Assembly (NCBI RefSeq): GCF_016919705.1
Contig: NZ_CP070371.1
Location: forward strand, 1,145,501-1,209,500
DNA length: 64,000 bases
Direction: 5' to 3'
Origin: Paracoccus methylovorus
GTDB lineage: Bacteria > Pseudomonadota > Alphaproteobacteria > Rhodobacterales > Rhodobacteraceae
The translations under genes were made by a program, and so were the position numbers. This document shows positions 55,146-63,539 of this stretch, in pieces; the stretch's first letter is position 1; the number at the start of each line of letters is the position of its first letter. The notes beneath the pieces are model-generated. The model ran no database searches. It had not been told where the DNA came from and was given only the letters and a program-made list of their open reading frames with translations.

Positions 55146-57865
55146 ACCTGCGGGGTTGGCGCATATACCGGCAGGGTGATGCGGAAACAGGCCCCCGACA
55201 GCGGGCCGTCCACCAACTCGATCCGACCCGACATTTTGCTGATGATGGTGTGGCTGATATTCAGTCCCAGCCCCAATCCGGACAACGAACCGTCACGGTC
55301 GGGCTGGCTGGAGACCCGCACGAATTTGTCAAAGATGCTTTGCCGGTATTCGGGCGCGATCCCCTTGCCGTTGTCTGAAATCTCGACGACGTAATTGCCT
55401 TTGCGCAGCCCCGAGCAGACCCGCAACTCGGGATCCTCCCCGCGATTATGCGATATCGCGTTCGAGATGATGTTGATGAAAACCTGACTCAGCCGGTCGG
55501 GATCACCCAGCACCTGAACCTCGGCCGCCTCTTGCTGGCGGCTGACGCGGATATCATGTTTGCGCGCCAGGGCCTCGCAGATCTCAAAGGCCCGGGTCAG
55601 GATCGCTTCGGCCTCCATCGGGCGGTTTTGCCAGTCGCGTTCGCCATGCTCCAGCGCGCTCAGATCAAGGATCTCATCCAAAAGCCGGGTCAGCCGGACA
55701 CTTTCATGGTGGATCAGCCCGACAAAACGATGCCGCTGTGTCTGGGCCAGTTCCGGTTGCTTCATCAGGATTTCCGAGATCGAGCGGATCGAGGTCATCG
55801 GTGTGCGCACCTCATGGCTGACCTGCGACAGGAAATCGTCCTTTTGCCGGTGCAGGGCATGAAGCTTGGCGTTCACCTCCTGCAGTTCCTGCGCGGTCAG
55901 CCGCAGTTCGCGGGATTTGCGCTCCAGTTCATTGGAATGGGAAATGACCTGCAGGGTCTCATCGGCAATCAGCATCACCTCTTCCAGTGACAGGGCGTCG
56001 CCCTCGACCACCTTGGACAGCAGGATATGGACCGAAGCAGCGCCAATCGAGCTGGCCAGCTCTCGCTCCAGCCGCGCGACAAAGGAGGGGGGAACCGGCT
56101 GACCGCGCCCAGAGCCGCCCCGCGAAATCCCCTCGCTCTGGAACAAATCTTGGGCACTTTGCCAACCCAACACCCTTTCGGTCAGTTGAAACAGGTCCTC
56201 GGCGCTGGCCGAACTGCGCAGGGATCGACCGGTATCGTTTGCGCTGCGATGAAAGATGTCGACGAAAATACCGGCCTGCATACGCTCCAAGGCGCCTTGC
56301 CGGGTAAGCAGCGACACCACGATCAGCGCACCGCCATTCAGGACCATCGACCAGAAGATCGAATGAACCAAGGGATCCAGCCCGGCCATTCCCAGCAGCG
56401 CCTGCGGCCGCAGCAGCGCAATGCCCCACGGCCCCTCTGCCACCAGCGCGGCCACGGCGGCATTGCTGGTGAAGCTGGGCAAAAACAAGGTCCAGCACCA
56501 GACTGCTATGCCAAGGATCATCCCCGTCAGCGCCCCTTTGACGGTCGCGCCACGCCAGTACAGCGCCGCAAGCAGCGCCGGCAGAAACTGCGCCACCCCC
56601 GCGAATGAGATCAGTCCGATGGTCGCCAGCGCCCCGCTTTCGCCGGTCAGCCAGAAATATAGAAACCCCAGCAGCAGGATCCCCGCGATGGAAAAGCGCC
56701 GGCTCAGCAGCAGCAGGCGGGCGATCCCCTGCGCGCCGCTGTCGGCCAGATTGTCGGTGATCCGCAGCGCCAGCGGCAGAACGATATGGTTCGAGACCAT
56801 GATCGACAGCGCAATCGAGGCGATGATAATCATCGAAGTGGCCGATGAAAACCCGCCGATGAACGCGAACAGCGCCAGCCCGTCCTGCCCTGCCGCCATC
56901 GGCAGGGTCAGCACGAACATGTCGGGATTTGATCCGGGCGGCATGATTGCCAGCCCGTGAAAGGCGATTGGCAGCGTGAACAGGCTCAGCAGCAGCAGAT
57001 AGGCCGGAAAGGCCCAGCTTGCGGTGCGCAGATGGTTTTCATCGGCATTCTCGACCACGGTGATCTGAAATTGCCGCGGCAGGCAAATCACCGCGACGGC
57101 CGACAAGAACAGAACCGTCACCCAGCGGCTGCCGAAGGGGGTCTGCTCATGCACCTCCAGCCCAGCCTCTATGGCCGCGGCATAGATGCCCGCCGGCCCG
57201 GTGCTCATGCCGAAAAGAACGAACAGCCCGACAGCCACGAAAGCGAGCAGTTTGACCACCGCTTCAAAAGCAATGGCTGCGACAACGCCCAGATGCTGTT
57301 CGCGCGCATCCACATTGCGCGTTCCGAACAGGATAGTGAACAACGCCATGCCCGTCGCCACGCCAAACGCCAGCTTGGCGTCCTCCAACCCGGCCAACGG
57401 CCCGCTGGCGCCACGGGCAACGGTGATTGCCTGCAACGAGTTGGTGATCGCTTTCAGTTGCAGCGCAATATAGGGCGTGATGGCGATCACCGCCATCAGC
57501 GTGACCAGCACCGCCACATGGCTGGATTTTCCGAAACGAGAAGACAGCAGATCGGCAATCGAGGTGATCCGCTGGCTGTGCCCGATCCGCAGCAGCTTGC
57601 GCAGGATGAACCACCATCCGGCAAAAACCAGGGTCGGGCCCATATAGATGGCCATGAATTCCAGCCCGTCTCGCGCCGCCGTCCCGGCCGCGCCGTAAAA
57701 CGTCCAGCTTGTGCAATAGACCGAAATCGACAGCGTATAGACCCATGGAGAGCGCAGAAACCCGCCGCGCCCCCGTCGCGCCAGCCCATCCGAGAAATAG
57801 GCCAGCAGAAACAGCAGGCAGACATAGGCGATGGCCGTCAGGACGACGATATCTGGCGACAGCAT
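55115..57865 (-). CDS. Sodium:solute symporter-histidine kinase fusion (CrbS-like)
   Basis: A 916-residue hybrid. Residues 1 to about 520 form an SSS-family transporter domain with about 13 membrane helices (YTLSISVYCTSWTFYGAAG; GLISFAGVAQFLPALLAALYW). A linker (about 530-650) and short coiled coil lead to a HisKA domain with phospho-accepting His684 in SQVSHEVRTPM and a HATPase domain (NIISNAISHNRG, GLGLNISH). Such fusions include CrbS and the PutP-kinases, which sense acetate or other small solutes, by transport or binding, and signal to a receiver. Its gene follows a small membrane protein and a CheY-like receiver in one operon. The ATG overlaps the preceding stop. Confidence 0.9.
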   Translation of the reverse strand: MLSPDIVVLTAIAYVCLLFLLAYFSDGLARRGRGGFLRSPWVYTLSISVYCTSWTFYGAAGTAARDGLEFMAIYMGPTLVFAGWWFILRKLLRIGHSQRITSIADLLSSRFGKSSHVAVLVTLMAVIAITPYIALQLKAITNSLQAITVARGASGPLAGLEDAKLAFGVATGMALFTILFGTRNVDAREQHLGVVAAIAFEAVVKLLAFVAVGLFVLFGMSTGPAGIYAAAIEAGLEVHEQTPFGSRWVTVLFLSAVAVICLPRQFQITVVENADENHLRTASWAFPAYLLLLSLFTLPIAFHGLAIMPPGSNPDMFVLTLPMAAGQDGLALFAFIGGFSSATSMIIIASIALSIMVSNHIVLPLALRITDNLADSGAQGIARLLLLSRRFSIAGILLLGFLYFWLTGESGALATIGLISFAGVAQFLPALLAALYWRGATVKGALTGMILGIAVWCWTLFLPSFTSNAAVAALVAEGPWGIALLRPQALLGMAGLDPLVHSIFWSMVLNGGALIVVSLLTRQGALERMQAGIFVDIFHRSANDTGRSLRSSASAEDLFQLTERVLGWQSAQDLFQSEGISRGGSGRGQPVPPSFVARLERELASSIGAASVHILLSKVVEGDALSLEEVMLIADETLQVISHSNELERKSRELRLTAQELQEVNAKLHALHRQKDDFLSQVSHEVRTPMTSIRSISEILMKQPELAQTQRHRFVGLIHHESVRLTRLLDEILDLSALEHGERDWQNRPMEAEAILTRAFEICEALARKHDIRVSRQQEAAEVQVLGDPDRLSQVFINIISNAISHNRGEDPELRVCSGLRKGNYVVEISDNGKGIAPEYRQSIFDKFVRVSSQPDRDGSLSGLGLGLNISHTIISKMSGRIELVDGPLSGACFRITLPVYAPTPQVQPSTSGVSS

Positions 57866-58137
57866 CAGCCGTCATCCTGCTGCCGGGGTGCGGTATCGGG
57901 ATCGCTGGGGAGACGCGTATCCAGTACGCGCGACAACCGCCAGGCGCCAACAACCAGACCGACCCAGACGGCAAACAGATAGATCACCTCCAGCGGGATG
58001 CCCCAAAGCAGCCGGCGCACCAGAAACAAATTGATGAAGGGCGGCAGCAGCAAAAGCGCGCCGAACAGCGGCAGCACGAATCCTGCATCGCGCTGTCTGT
58101 CGGCATCGTCATGTCGGTCCGTTCGGGTGCGGCGCAT
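57865..58137 (-). CDS. Small membrane protein in the symporter-kinase operon
   Basis: A 90-residue protein with two hydrophobic segments (VLPLFGALLLLPPFINLFL and VIYLFAVWVGLVVGAW). Between them lies the short polar link VRRLLWGIPLE, and both termini are charged. Small membrane proteins of this layout often accompany sodium:solute symporter genes and may assist them. The ATG at 58137 is chosen; a TTG eight codons upstream would overlap the receiver gene. It lies between the receiver and the kinase with tight spacing, so it is likely part of the same signalling unit. I do not recognise a named family. Confidence 0.7.
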   Translation of the reverse strand: MRRTRTDRHDDADRQRDAGFVLPLFGALLLLPPFINLFLVRRLLWGIPLEVIYLFAVWVGLVVGAWRLSRVLDTRLPSDPDTAPRQQDDG

Positions 58138-58141
58138 GGTC

Positions 58142-58534
58142 CTAGCTGACCATATTTCCAAGCCTGCGCAGCGACAGAAGCCGGCTCACCTCCTGGATCA
58201 GCAGATCGTTGGCGAAGGGCTTGCTGATAAAGCCATCCGCCCCCAGCTCGCAGGCAAGCTGCCGGTCATGGCTTTGCCCACGCGCGGTCAAAATCAGGAC
58301 AGGTATATCGGCCAGTTCCACGTCCGTACGCAAAGCCCGCAGGATGTCAAAACCGCTACGCCCCGGCATCATCACATCCAGCACGATCATGCCGGGCCGA
58401 TGGCTGCGCACCGCCCGCATAACGGAATCGCCGTCGGACACGGTGTCGACCTGCCAGCCCTGGTGAGCCAGCAGAAAGCGCAGGGTTTCACGGATCGTCG
58501 GCTCATCCTCCGCGATCAGGATATCGAGATTCAT
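58142..58534 (-). CDS. Single-domain CheY-like response regulator
   Basis: A 130-residue receiver domain without an output domain. Acidic pocket residues are Glu9/Asp10 (AEDEP), phospho-acceptor Asp53 in MIVLDVMMPGRSG, Thr83 in LTARG and Lys105 in FISKPF. It should be phosphorylated by the co-transcribed symporter-kinase. CrbR-type partners normally have a DNA-binding domain, so lack of one means the signal must pass to another protein. It is the first gene of the three-gene unit. Confidence 0.88.
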   Translation of the reverse strand: MNLDILIAEDEPTIRETLRFLLAHQGWQVDTVSDGDSVMRAVRSHRPGMIVLDVMMPGRSGFDILRALRTDVELADIPVLILTARGQSHDRQLACELGADGFISKPFANDLLIQEVSRLLSLRRLGNMVS

Positions 58535-58818
58535 GGCCGCCTCCCGTCAGACCATAGGGTCCATGCTAGGCAACCCACTGTTGGTAGGCAAGGAATTTCA
58601 TGGGCATCCGTTCCGGCAGGATACTACGGCATCCGGACGGTCGTTCAGCGGCAGGGGCGGGCCCGCAAAAACCTCCATCGACATCGGTTGCATGCTTATG
58701 GGTCTTATCTGATCCGTATTGCGATCTTCCGTGCTTTGGATCATACACTTTTGTAATTTTTGTCCAAAGCGTCGCTGACGGCTCGTCCTTACAGCAAGCC
58801 AACCGGAAAGGAGCTGGC

Positions 58819-59307
58819 GTGATTTTAATCATCCACGCACAAGCGCCTCAGGCTCCTCTAGGGGTAACCACAGAGCTATTGAAACTAGCCGATTTTATCG
58901 TTCTGGCAGGACCTGATGACGCATTTGACGATCGTCTGTTGCCGGTACCACCCGGAAAAGTGGGCAGCGCATTTCTGCGTCTGACTCTTCTTCAGCCCCA
59001 GCTATCTGCTTTTGAAGTATTGTCGAATTGCTCGCGGCTGTTTCAGCCCATTCTTACCGAGAACCTTGTCGGAATGCATTATTTTCAACCTGGAAAAGAT
59101 CTGCTCGACGGAATATCGCCTTCCTCAACGGAAGGACCCGTTACATGGACATCCGATATTTCGGGCACAGTTACTCGCTTTTACCTCGCACCTGCCGTCA
59201 TAATCAGTTCCATTTTTCGGCCTCTGATCCGGGATCTATGCGAAAGGCACTTATCCGACGATCAACGCTTTGCTTTTCTTGCGGGTGCTTTTCAGGATTA
59301 TAAATGA
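58819..59307 (+). CDS. Uncharacterised protein upstream of the GT4/RgpF gene
   Basis: A 162-residue protein from a GTG at 58819, which has AAAGGAG five bases upstream; the frame is open 73 codons further but that part has no coding character. It starts MILIIHAQAPQAPLG and includes FIVLAGPDDAFDDRLLP and RFAFLAGAFQDYK; no signal peptide or membrane segment is seen. Its stop overlaps the next start (ATGA), so the two are translationally coupled and likely to act together in glycan assembly. I do not recognise the family. Confidence 0.65.
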   Translation: MILIIHAQAPQAPLGVTTELLKLADFIVLAGPDDAFDDRLLPVPPGKVGSAFLRLTLLQPQLSAFEVLSNCSRLFQPILTENLVGMHYFQPGKDLLDGISPSSTEGPVTWTSDISGTVTRFYLAPAVIISSIFRPLIRDLCERHLSDDQRFAFLAGAFQDYK

Positions 59308-61874
59308 AAACGCTAAATGATATTTGGGCTTATTACGCTCGTCAGGCTGGGATAATTGATCAACGCCCGGACTTTAGTTTTAATCCGGATTTCTATGCCA
59401 AGACCTATCCAGATATGAAGGGTGATGCAGGCGAATTGATGCATCATTTTATTCATCATGGTCGGACCGAAGGTCGCTACGGCACTTACTACACGCAGTT
59501 ACGCGCCGAAGCACCGCATATCGATCTGGCACTTTCCGATTTAATCGTCCTGCCTGAGCTTAAGACCCTGATTGATGAGAACCATCCAGAGGCGCTGCAT
59601 TTGGCTTTCGAGCTGATTCAGCTTGGCTCCCCTACCGATGCCGCAGTGTCCGATTTCTCGATGCAGGCTTACTTGGCTTGGCATCCCGATATTCAAGCCG
59701 CAAAGATGAACCCCTTGATGCATTACCTGCGTTTCGGTTCGGTCGAAGGTGGCCGCCGCACGCTGGGCGATTTGCGCAAGAGCTTGATTCAGGGCGAGCG
59801 TCCCTATCGCCCAGAGCTCCCCACTGTGCTGATCTGCATGCACGAGATGTCCTTGATTGATGTCTCCGCCGTGGGCCGGGCTTTAGTTTTCGGGGCCAGT
59901 CACACCCACAATGTAGCAGTCGCTACGTTTCGCGGCGGAGAAATTCTCGATCAAATTCTTCCTCATTGCTGTGCTGTCTTAATTACCACCAATCCTCTGC
60001 ATGAGATACCTTACGTTGAGGACGAAGTTTTCCAGCAGATTGATCATGCCATATTGAACTCGCCCGAATGTGCGCTGTTTATCCATCCGCTCGTTGCCCG
60101 AGATATACCTTTCGCAACTTATATTCACGAATATTCAGAATACACCCTTCCGGTATGGAAAGCGATATATTCGGCAGCCTTTTCTGACCTCATGATTTTC
60201 AACGCTGAGCATGTGCGTGATAACTGGCAGGGTCGTTTGGCGGATGTGGCGTTCGACACCTCTAATGATAGCGCCGTAATCCCCCCAAGATCTTTGATCC
60301 AAAACATAACAACCAAGGAACAGCGTATTACGGCACGCAAAGCATTATCGAAAATGATGGGGCGGGATCTGGGCGACGCACGACTGATTTTCGGAACAGG
60401 ACCTCTTCACTGGCGTAAAGGCACGGACATCTTCGTGCAGGCTGCGCAAATCTGCGCACGCATAGCCCCAGAAACAGTGTTTATCTGGATCAGAGAAAGA
60501 CAAAACCGCCAGGACATGGGCTTCGACATTTCGCTTGATTATCATCTGCGGCAAGGGAAAGCAAATCGCAAGGACAGTAATCTATTCTTTCTGCCAGCCG
60601 GGCCTCACTATCACCAGGTATTAGACGCATGCGATGCGATGTTCCTGTCATCCCGGTTTGATCCATTGCCCAACGCGGTATTGGACGCGGTGCAACGCGG
60701 CTGCCGGGTAGTTTGCTTTGATGGCGGAACCGGTTTTGCCGACCCCCATTATCGCGGTTCGGATATGATAACATCTGTTGCTTATGGCGATCCGGGCGAG
60801 GCAGTAAATGCACTACTAGCCTTGCCACGCAAGGTGGATGCCGTTTGCGGGCCTGCCCCCGCCGCTCACCCAGAGTGGCCGCTGTTCCACCGCATCCATG
60901 ACGCGTTGCAGAGCCGGCTGACGCGGCAGCGCAATTTCGTAGTGGGCGAAACAGCCATTGATATTCCGTTGTTATTTACAAAATCCGATGCCGATCGCCC
61001 TCTGCGACAGCGAGAGCGAGAGAAGCTGTTCCGCTATGGTCGCAGATTGTTATGGCGCGACGTCAAGGATGCGCAGGCAACCATCACGGCTTCCGATAAT
61101 TGGATTCACAAGCGATTGTTGTTGGAGGAGTACCGCAACGTGCCCGCTTCAGATCCGGGCATTCCGGATTTCGCTGTCCATATCCATGCTTTCTATATCG
61201 ATGGCTTGGCTGCGGATCTGCGCCAGCACGCTTGTTTTACCCGTGCTTCGCGAATTCTCGTCACAACCGACACAGAGGAAAAAGCTCGCCACATCCGCCA
61301 GATTGGGGCTGATCAAGGTTTGAAAATCGAGACTCATTTGGTTCCGAACCAAGGCCGTGACATCCTACCCTTCTTGCGGCTGTTCGGCCGTGATGGTCTT
61401 GCAGGTGACGATAATATCTGGTGCCATCTGCATCAAAAGAAATCGGTTCAAACAACCTCTCACGGTGACGTGTGGCGACGGTTTTTGCATCGCATTCTGT
61501 TGGGTGATCAGGATAATTTGTCGATGGCCGTACTACGGATTGCGCAAACAGGTGTAGGCTTCATTGCTCCATTCGAGCCGCACTTTGTTCCGTGGAGCGA
61601 TTCACGCCGCCTGCTTCCGGACATCGCCGACCATTTCCCCGGGCCAATGCCTGAAAATCCGCTGCTATTCCCAGTGGGAAATATGTTCTGGACCCATGCC
61701 AATGTAGCGCGTGCAATGCTGGAGTTGTTCGGAGAAGATTACGCTTGGCCACACGAACCGATCCCAACCGACGGAACCGAGTATCACCTGATAGAGCGTT
61801 TATGGCCTGCCATTGCAGCCCGTATGGATCTGGTTTCGGTATTCTTGCATAAAAATGATGAAGAGAGAGTTTGA
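59304..61874 (+). CDS. Glycosyltransferase (GT4) with rhamnan synthesis RgpF domain
   Basis: An 856-residue protein. The N-terminal 150 residues carry two copies of a repeat built on PD-x(n)-HY/HF-x-x-x-G-x-x-EGR/EGG (NPDFYAKTYPDMKGD, HHFIHHGRTEGRYG; AYLAWHPDIQAAKM, MHYLRFGSVEGGRR). The middle (about 345-490) is a GT-B/GT4 glycosyltransferase domain with GTGPLHWRKGTD and SSRFDPLPNAVLDAVQRG. The C-terminal part (about 620-850) is an RgpF domain (VHIHAFYIDGLAADL; PNQGRDILPFLRLFG; WCHLHQKKS). It likely builds rhamnose-containing surface polysaccharide using dTDP-rhamnose from the rfb genes. Its composition is less GC-rich than the neighbouring kinase. Confidence 0.85.
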   Translation: MKTLNDIWAYYARQAGIIDQRPDFSFNPDFYAKTYPDMKGDAGELMHHFIHHGRTEGRYGTYYTQLRAEAPHIDLALSDLIVLPELKTLIDENHPEALHLAFELIQLGSPTDAAVSDFSMQAYLAWHPDIQAAKMNPLMHYLRFGSVEGGRRTLGDLRKSLIQGERPYRPELPTVLICMHEMSLIDVSAVGRALVFGASHTHNVAVATFRGGEILDQILPHCCAVLITTNPLHEIPYVEDEVFQQIDHAILNSPECALFIHPLVARDIPFATYIHEYSEYTLPVWKAIYSAAFSDLMIFNAEHVRDNWQGRLADVAFDTSNDSAVIPPRSLIQNITTKEQRITARKALSKMMGRDLGDARLIFGTGPLHWRKGTDIFVQAAQICARIAPETVFIWIRERQNRQDMGFDISLDYHLRQGKANRKDSNLFFLPAGPHYHQVLDACDAMFLSSRFDPLPNAVLDAVQRGCRVVCFDGGTGFADPHYRGSDMITSVAYGDPGEAVNALLALPRKVDAVCGPAPAAHPEWPLFHRIHDALQSRLTRQRNFVVGETAIDIPLLFTKSDADRPLRQREREKLFRYGRRLLWRDVKDAQATITASDNWIHKRLLLEEYRNVPASDPGIPDFAVHIHAFYIDGLAADLRQHACFTRASRILVTTDTEEKARHIRQIGADQGLKIETHLVPNQGRDILPFLRLFGRDGLAGDDNIWCHLHQKKSVQTTSHGDVWRRFLHRILLGDQDNLSMAVLRIAQTGVGFIAPFEPHFVPWSDSRRLLPDIADHFPGPMPENPLLFPVGNMFWTHANVARAMLELFGEDYAWPHEPIPTDGTEYHLIERLWPAIAARMDLVSVFLHKNDEERV

Positions 61875-61991
61875 AATCGGAGCAAGAGAAAACCAATTTA
61901 GCAGAAAACGGACCGGAATATCTGCTGCTGGGTATTTTCAAATCAGTACCGAAATTATAACGCTCCTGTTTGAATTCGGAGACACCAACAG

Positions 61992-63416
61992 ATGAGCTTG
62001 ACCACATCAGCACCTTCCAAAACCGCCCTTGTCGTGCTGGGTATGTGCCAGTCAGGCACGACCGTCTTGTCTGGCGTTCTTGGTCATCTCGGGGCGGCCT
62101 TGCCACAGCATCTGATGACTTCGGCCGAGATGGGTATAAACGAGGGCGCTGAAATAAACAGGCTCGCTGGGCTAAACGAACGCCTGCTCCAGCAGGTGGG
62201 TTTTACACGAGGGGATCTGCTCCATTTTCCGTCCGAATGGTTTGACAGTTCCGATGCCGCTGATCTGCTGAACGAGGCGGTTGAGCTCCTCACCGCAGAA
62301 TACGGCGATGCCTCGATGTTTGTAATTAACGATCCGCAAATCTGCCGGTTGATGCCTTTCTGGCGCGCGGCCCTGAACCGCTTTGGTGCCCGTACTTTAG
62401 TTGTGCATAACCACAATACGGCCAAAAGGGTCGCAGAATCGTTGAATCGTTGTAAAGGCTACGAGACAGAATTTGGTTTGGCCTTATGGGCGCGCCATGT
62501 CTTGGATGCAGAGGCGGAAAGCCGTGATTTTCCGCGAAGCTTTACCTGCGACGATGCGTTGCTGACCGACTGGCGTGCGACCATGCTTGGCATCGCTGCG
62601 GATCTGGAAATTGATTGGCCGCGCCCGGTGGAAGAGGTGGCGCCCGATATAGACCTATTCCTGCTGCAGCACTCTCCTGCTGTAATCACAGGGGACACCG
62701 ACCACCCACCGCAACTGCCAATGCTGGCGCGGATCGATGAGATTCTGCAGGACATGAAGTCCGGTGCCGACCCTGCGAAAAACAGCGCTGAACTAGACTG
62801 GTTACGCGCGGCGCTGGACGCCATAGGCCCGCTATTTGTCCCTATGGCGAACCGTGCGGAGCCCCGCGTTTGCGAAGTGCACCAATTGCGCAACCGAATT
62901 GACGAGTTGCAGGCAGAGATCGCGGCCATCCAAGCCGACTACAGGCTTTTGTCCGAACAGTTCTGTGCAGCGACAGACAAAGCGGCTCGGGCGACGCAGA
63001 GCGTTGCGAACCGGGATGCCGAGATTGGCAACCTGTCCCAACAGTTGCTATCGGTTAATCGGCAGCTACATGTCGCGTCAGCTCAGTTGCGCCAGTTCGC
63101 AAAGCAGCAAGCGCTTGAAATACCTGGACGGATCGATCTTGCAGTTGCATTGAACGACCCAACCGCACTGCTTGACCAACTGCCGCAACTCCGCGAGCGG
63201 GTCGAAAATGCGACTGCAGCATTTGAGGCTCAGCGCGAGCAGTTGTGCGAGAGAATCGAACATTTGGAAAAGCAGGAAGCGGAGTTGACGGCTAAATATA
63301 ACGACGCTCTGGAATGGGGCTTGCGGCGCGAGGCCGAGTTGTTGTCCAGCGCGTCGTGGCGGGTCACGGCACCGTTGCGCGCGCTATCACGCGCGGTACG
63401 GCGTCTGCGGCGTTGA
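61992..63416 (+). CDS. Sulfotransferase-like protein with coiled coil, degraded active site
   Basis: A 474-residue paralogue of the protein at 45038-46570. Shared blocks include DPQICRLMPFW (DPRLCRLLPLW there) and WARHVLDAEAESRDFPR (WLRHILDAEAASRELPR). The PAPS loop reads LGMCQSGTTVLSGVL, losing the conserved HR of GMHRSGTS, and the 3'-phosphate motif RHPQDVAASL has become HNTAKRVAESL. A coiled coil spans about 285-450, and the end SASWRVTAPLRALSRAVRRLRR is the same type of tail. It may be a non-catalytic partner or scaffold. The ATG at 61992 follows GGAGAC; 117 bases separate it from the glycosyltransferase. Confidence 0.75.
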   Translation: MSLTTSAPSKTALVVLGMCQSGTTVLSGVLGHLGAALPQHLMTSAEMGINEGAEINRLAGLNERLLQQVGFTRGDLLHFPSEWFDSSDAADLLNEAVELLTAEYGDASMFVINDPQICRLMPFWRAALNRFGARTLVVHNHNTAKRVAESLNRCKGYETEFGLALWARHVLDAEAESRDFPRSFTCDDALLTDWRATMLGIAADLEIDWPRPVEEVAPDIDLFLLQHSPAVITGDTDHPPQLPMLARIDEILQDMKSGADPAKNSAELDWLRAALDAIGPLFVPMANRAEPRVCEVHQLRNRIDELQAEIAAIQADYRLLSEQFCAATDKAARATQSVANRDAEIGNLSQQLLSVNRQLHVASAQLRQFAKQQALEIPGRIDLAVALNDPTALLDQLPQLRERVENATAAFEAQREQLCERIEHLEKQEAELTAKYNDALEWGLRREAELLSSASWRVTAPLRALSRAVRRLRR

Positions 63417-63452
63417 TCCGCCATCATTCTGGGACGCGGGCGTTCGATATAG

Positions 63453-63468
63453 GCCGGGTCCACCCGGC
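63453..63468. terminator. Short GC-rich hairpin between convergent genes
   Basis: GCCGGGT/ACCCGGC with a two-base centre lies between the convergent sulfotransferase-like and fdhE genes. It has no T-run and a short stem, so the terminator call is weak. Confidence 0.3.
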
Positions 63469-63539
63469 AAAGAGCAAGCTGTTCAGTTCCTGCTCATCGC
63501 GGTCCGACGGGACAGAGCTTCCGCTTCCCCTCCCGGCGA

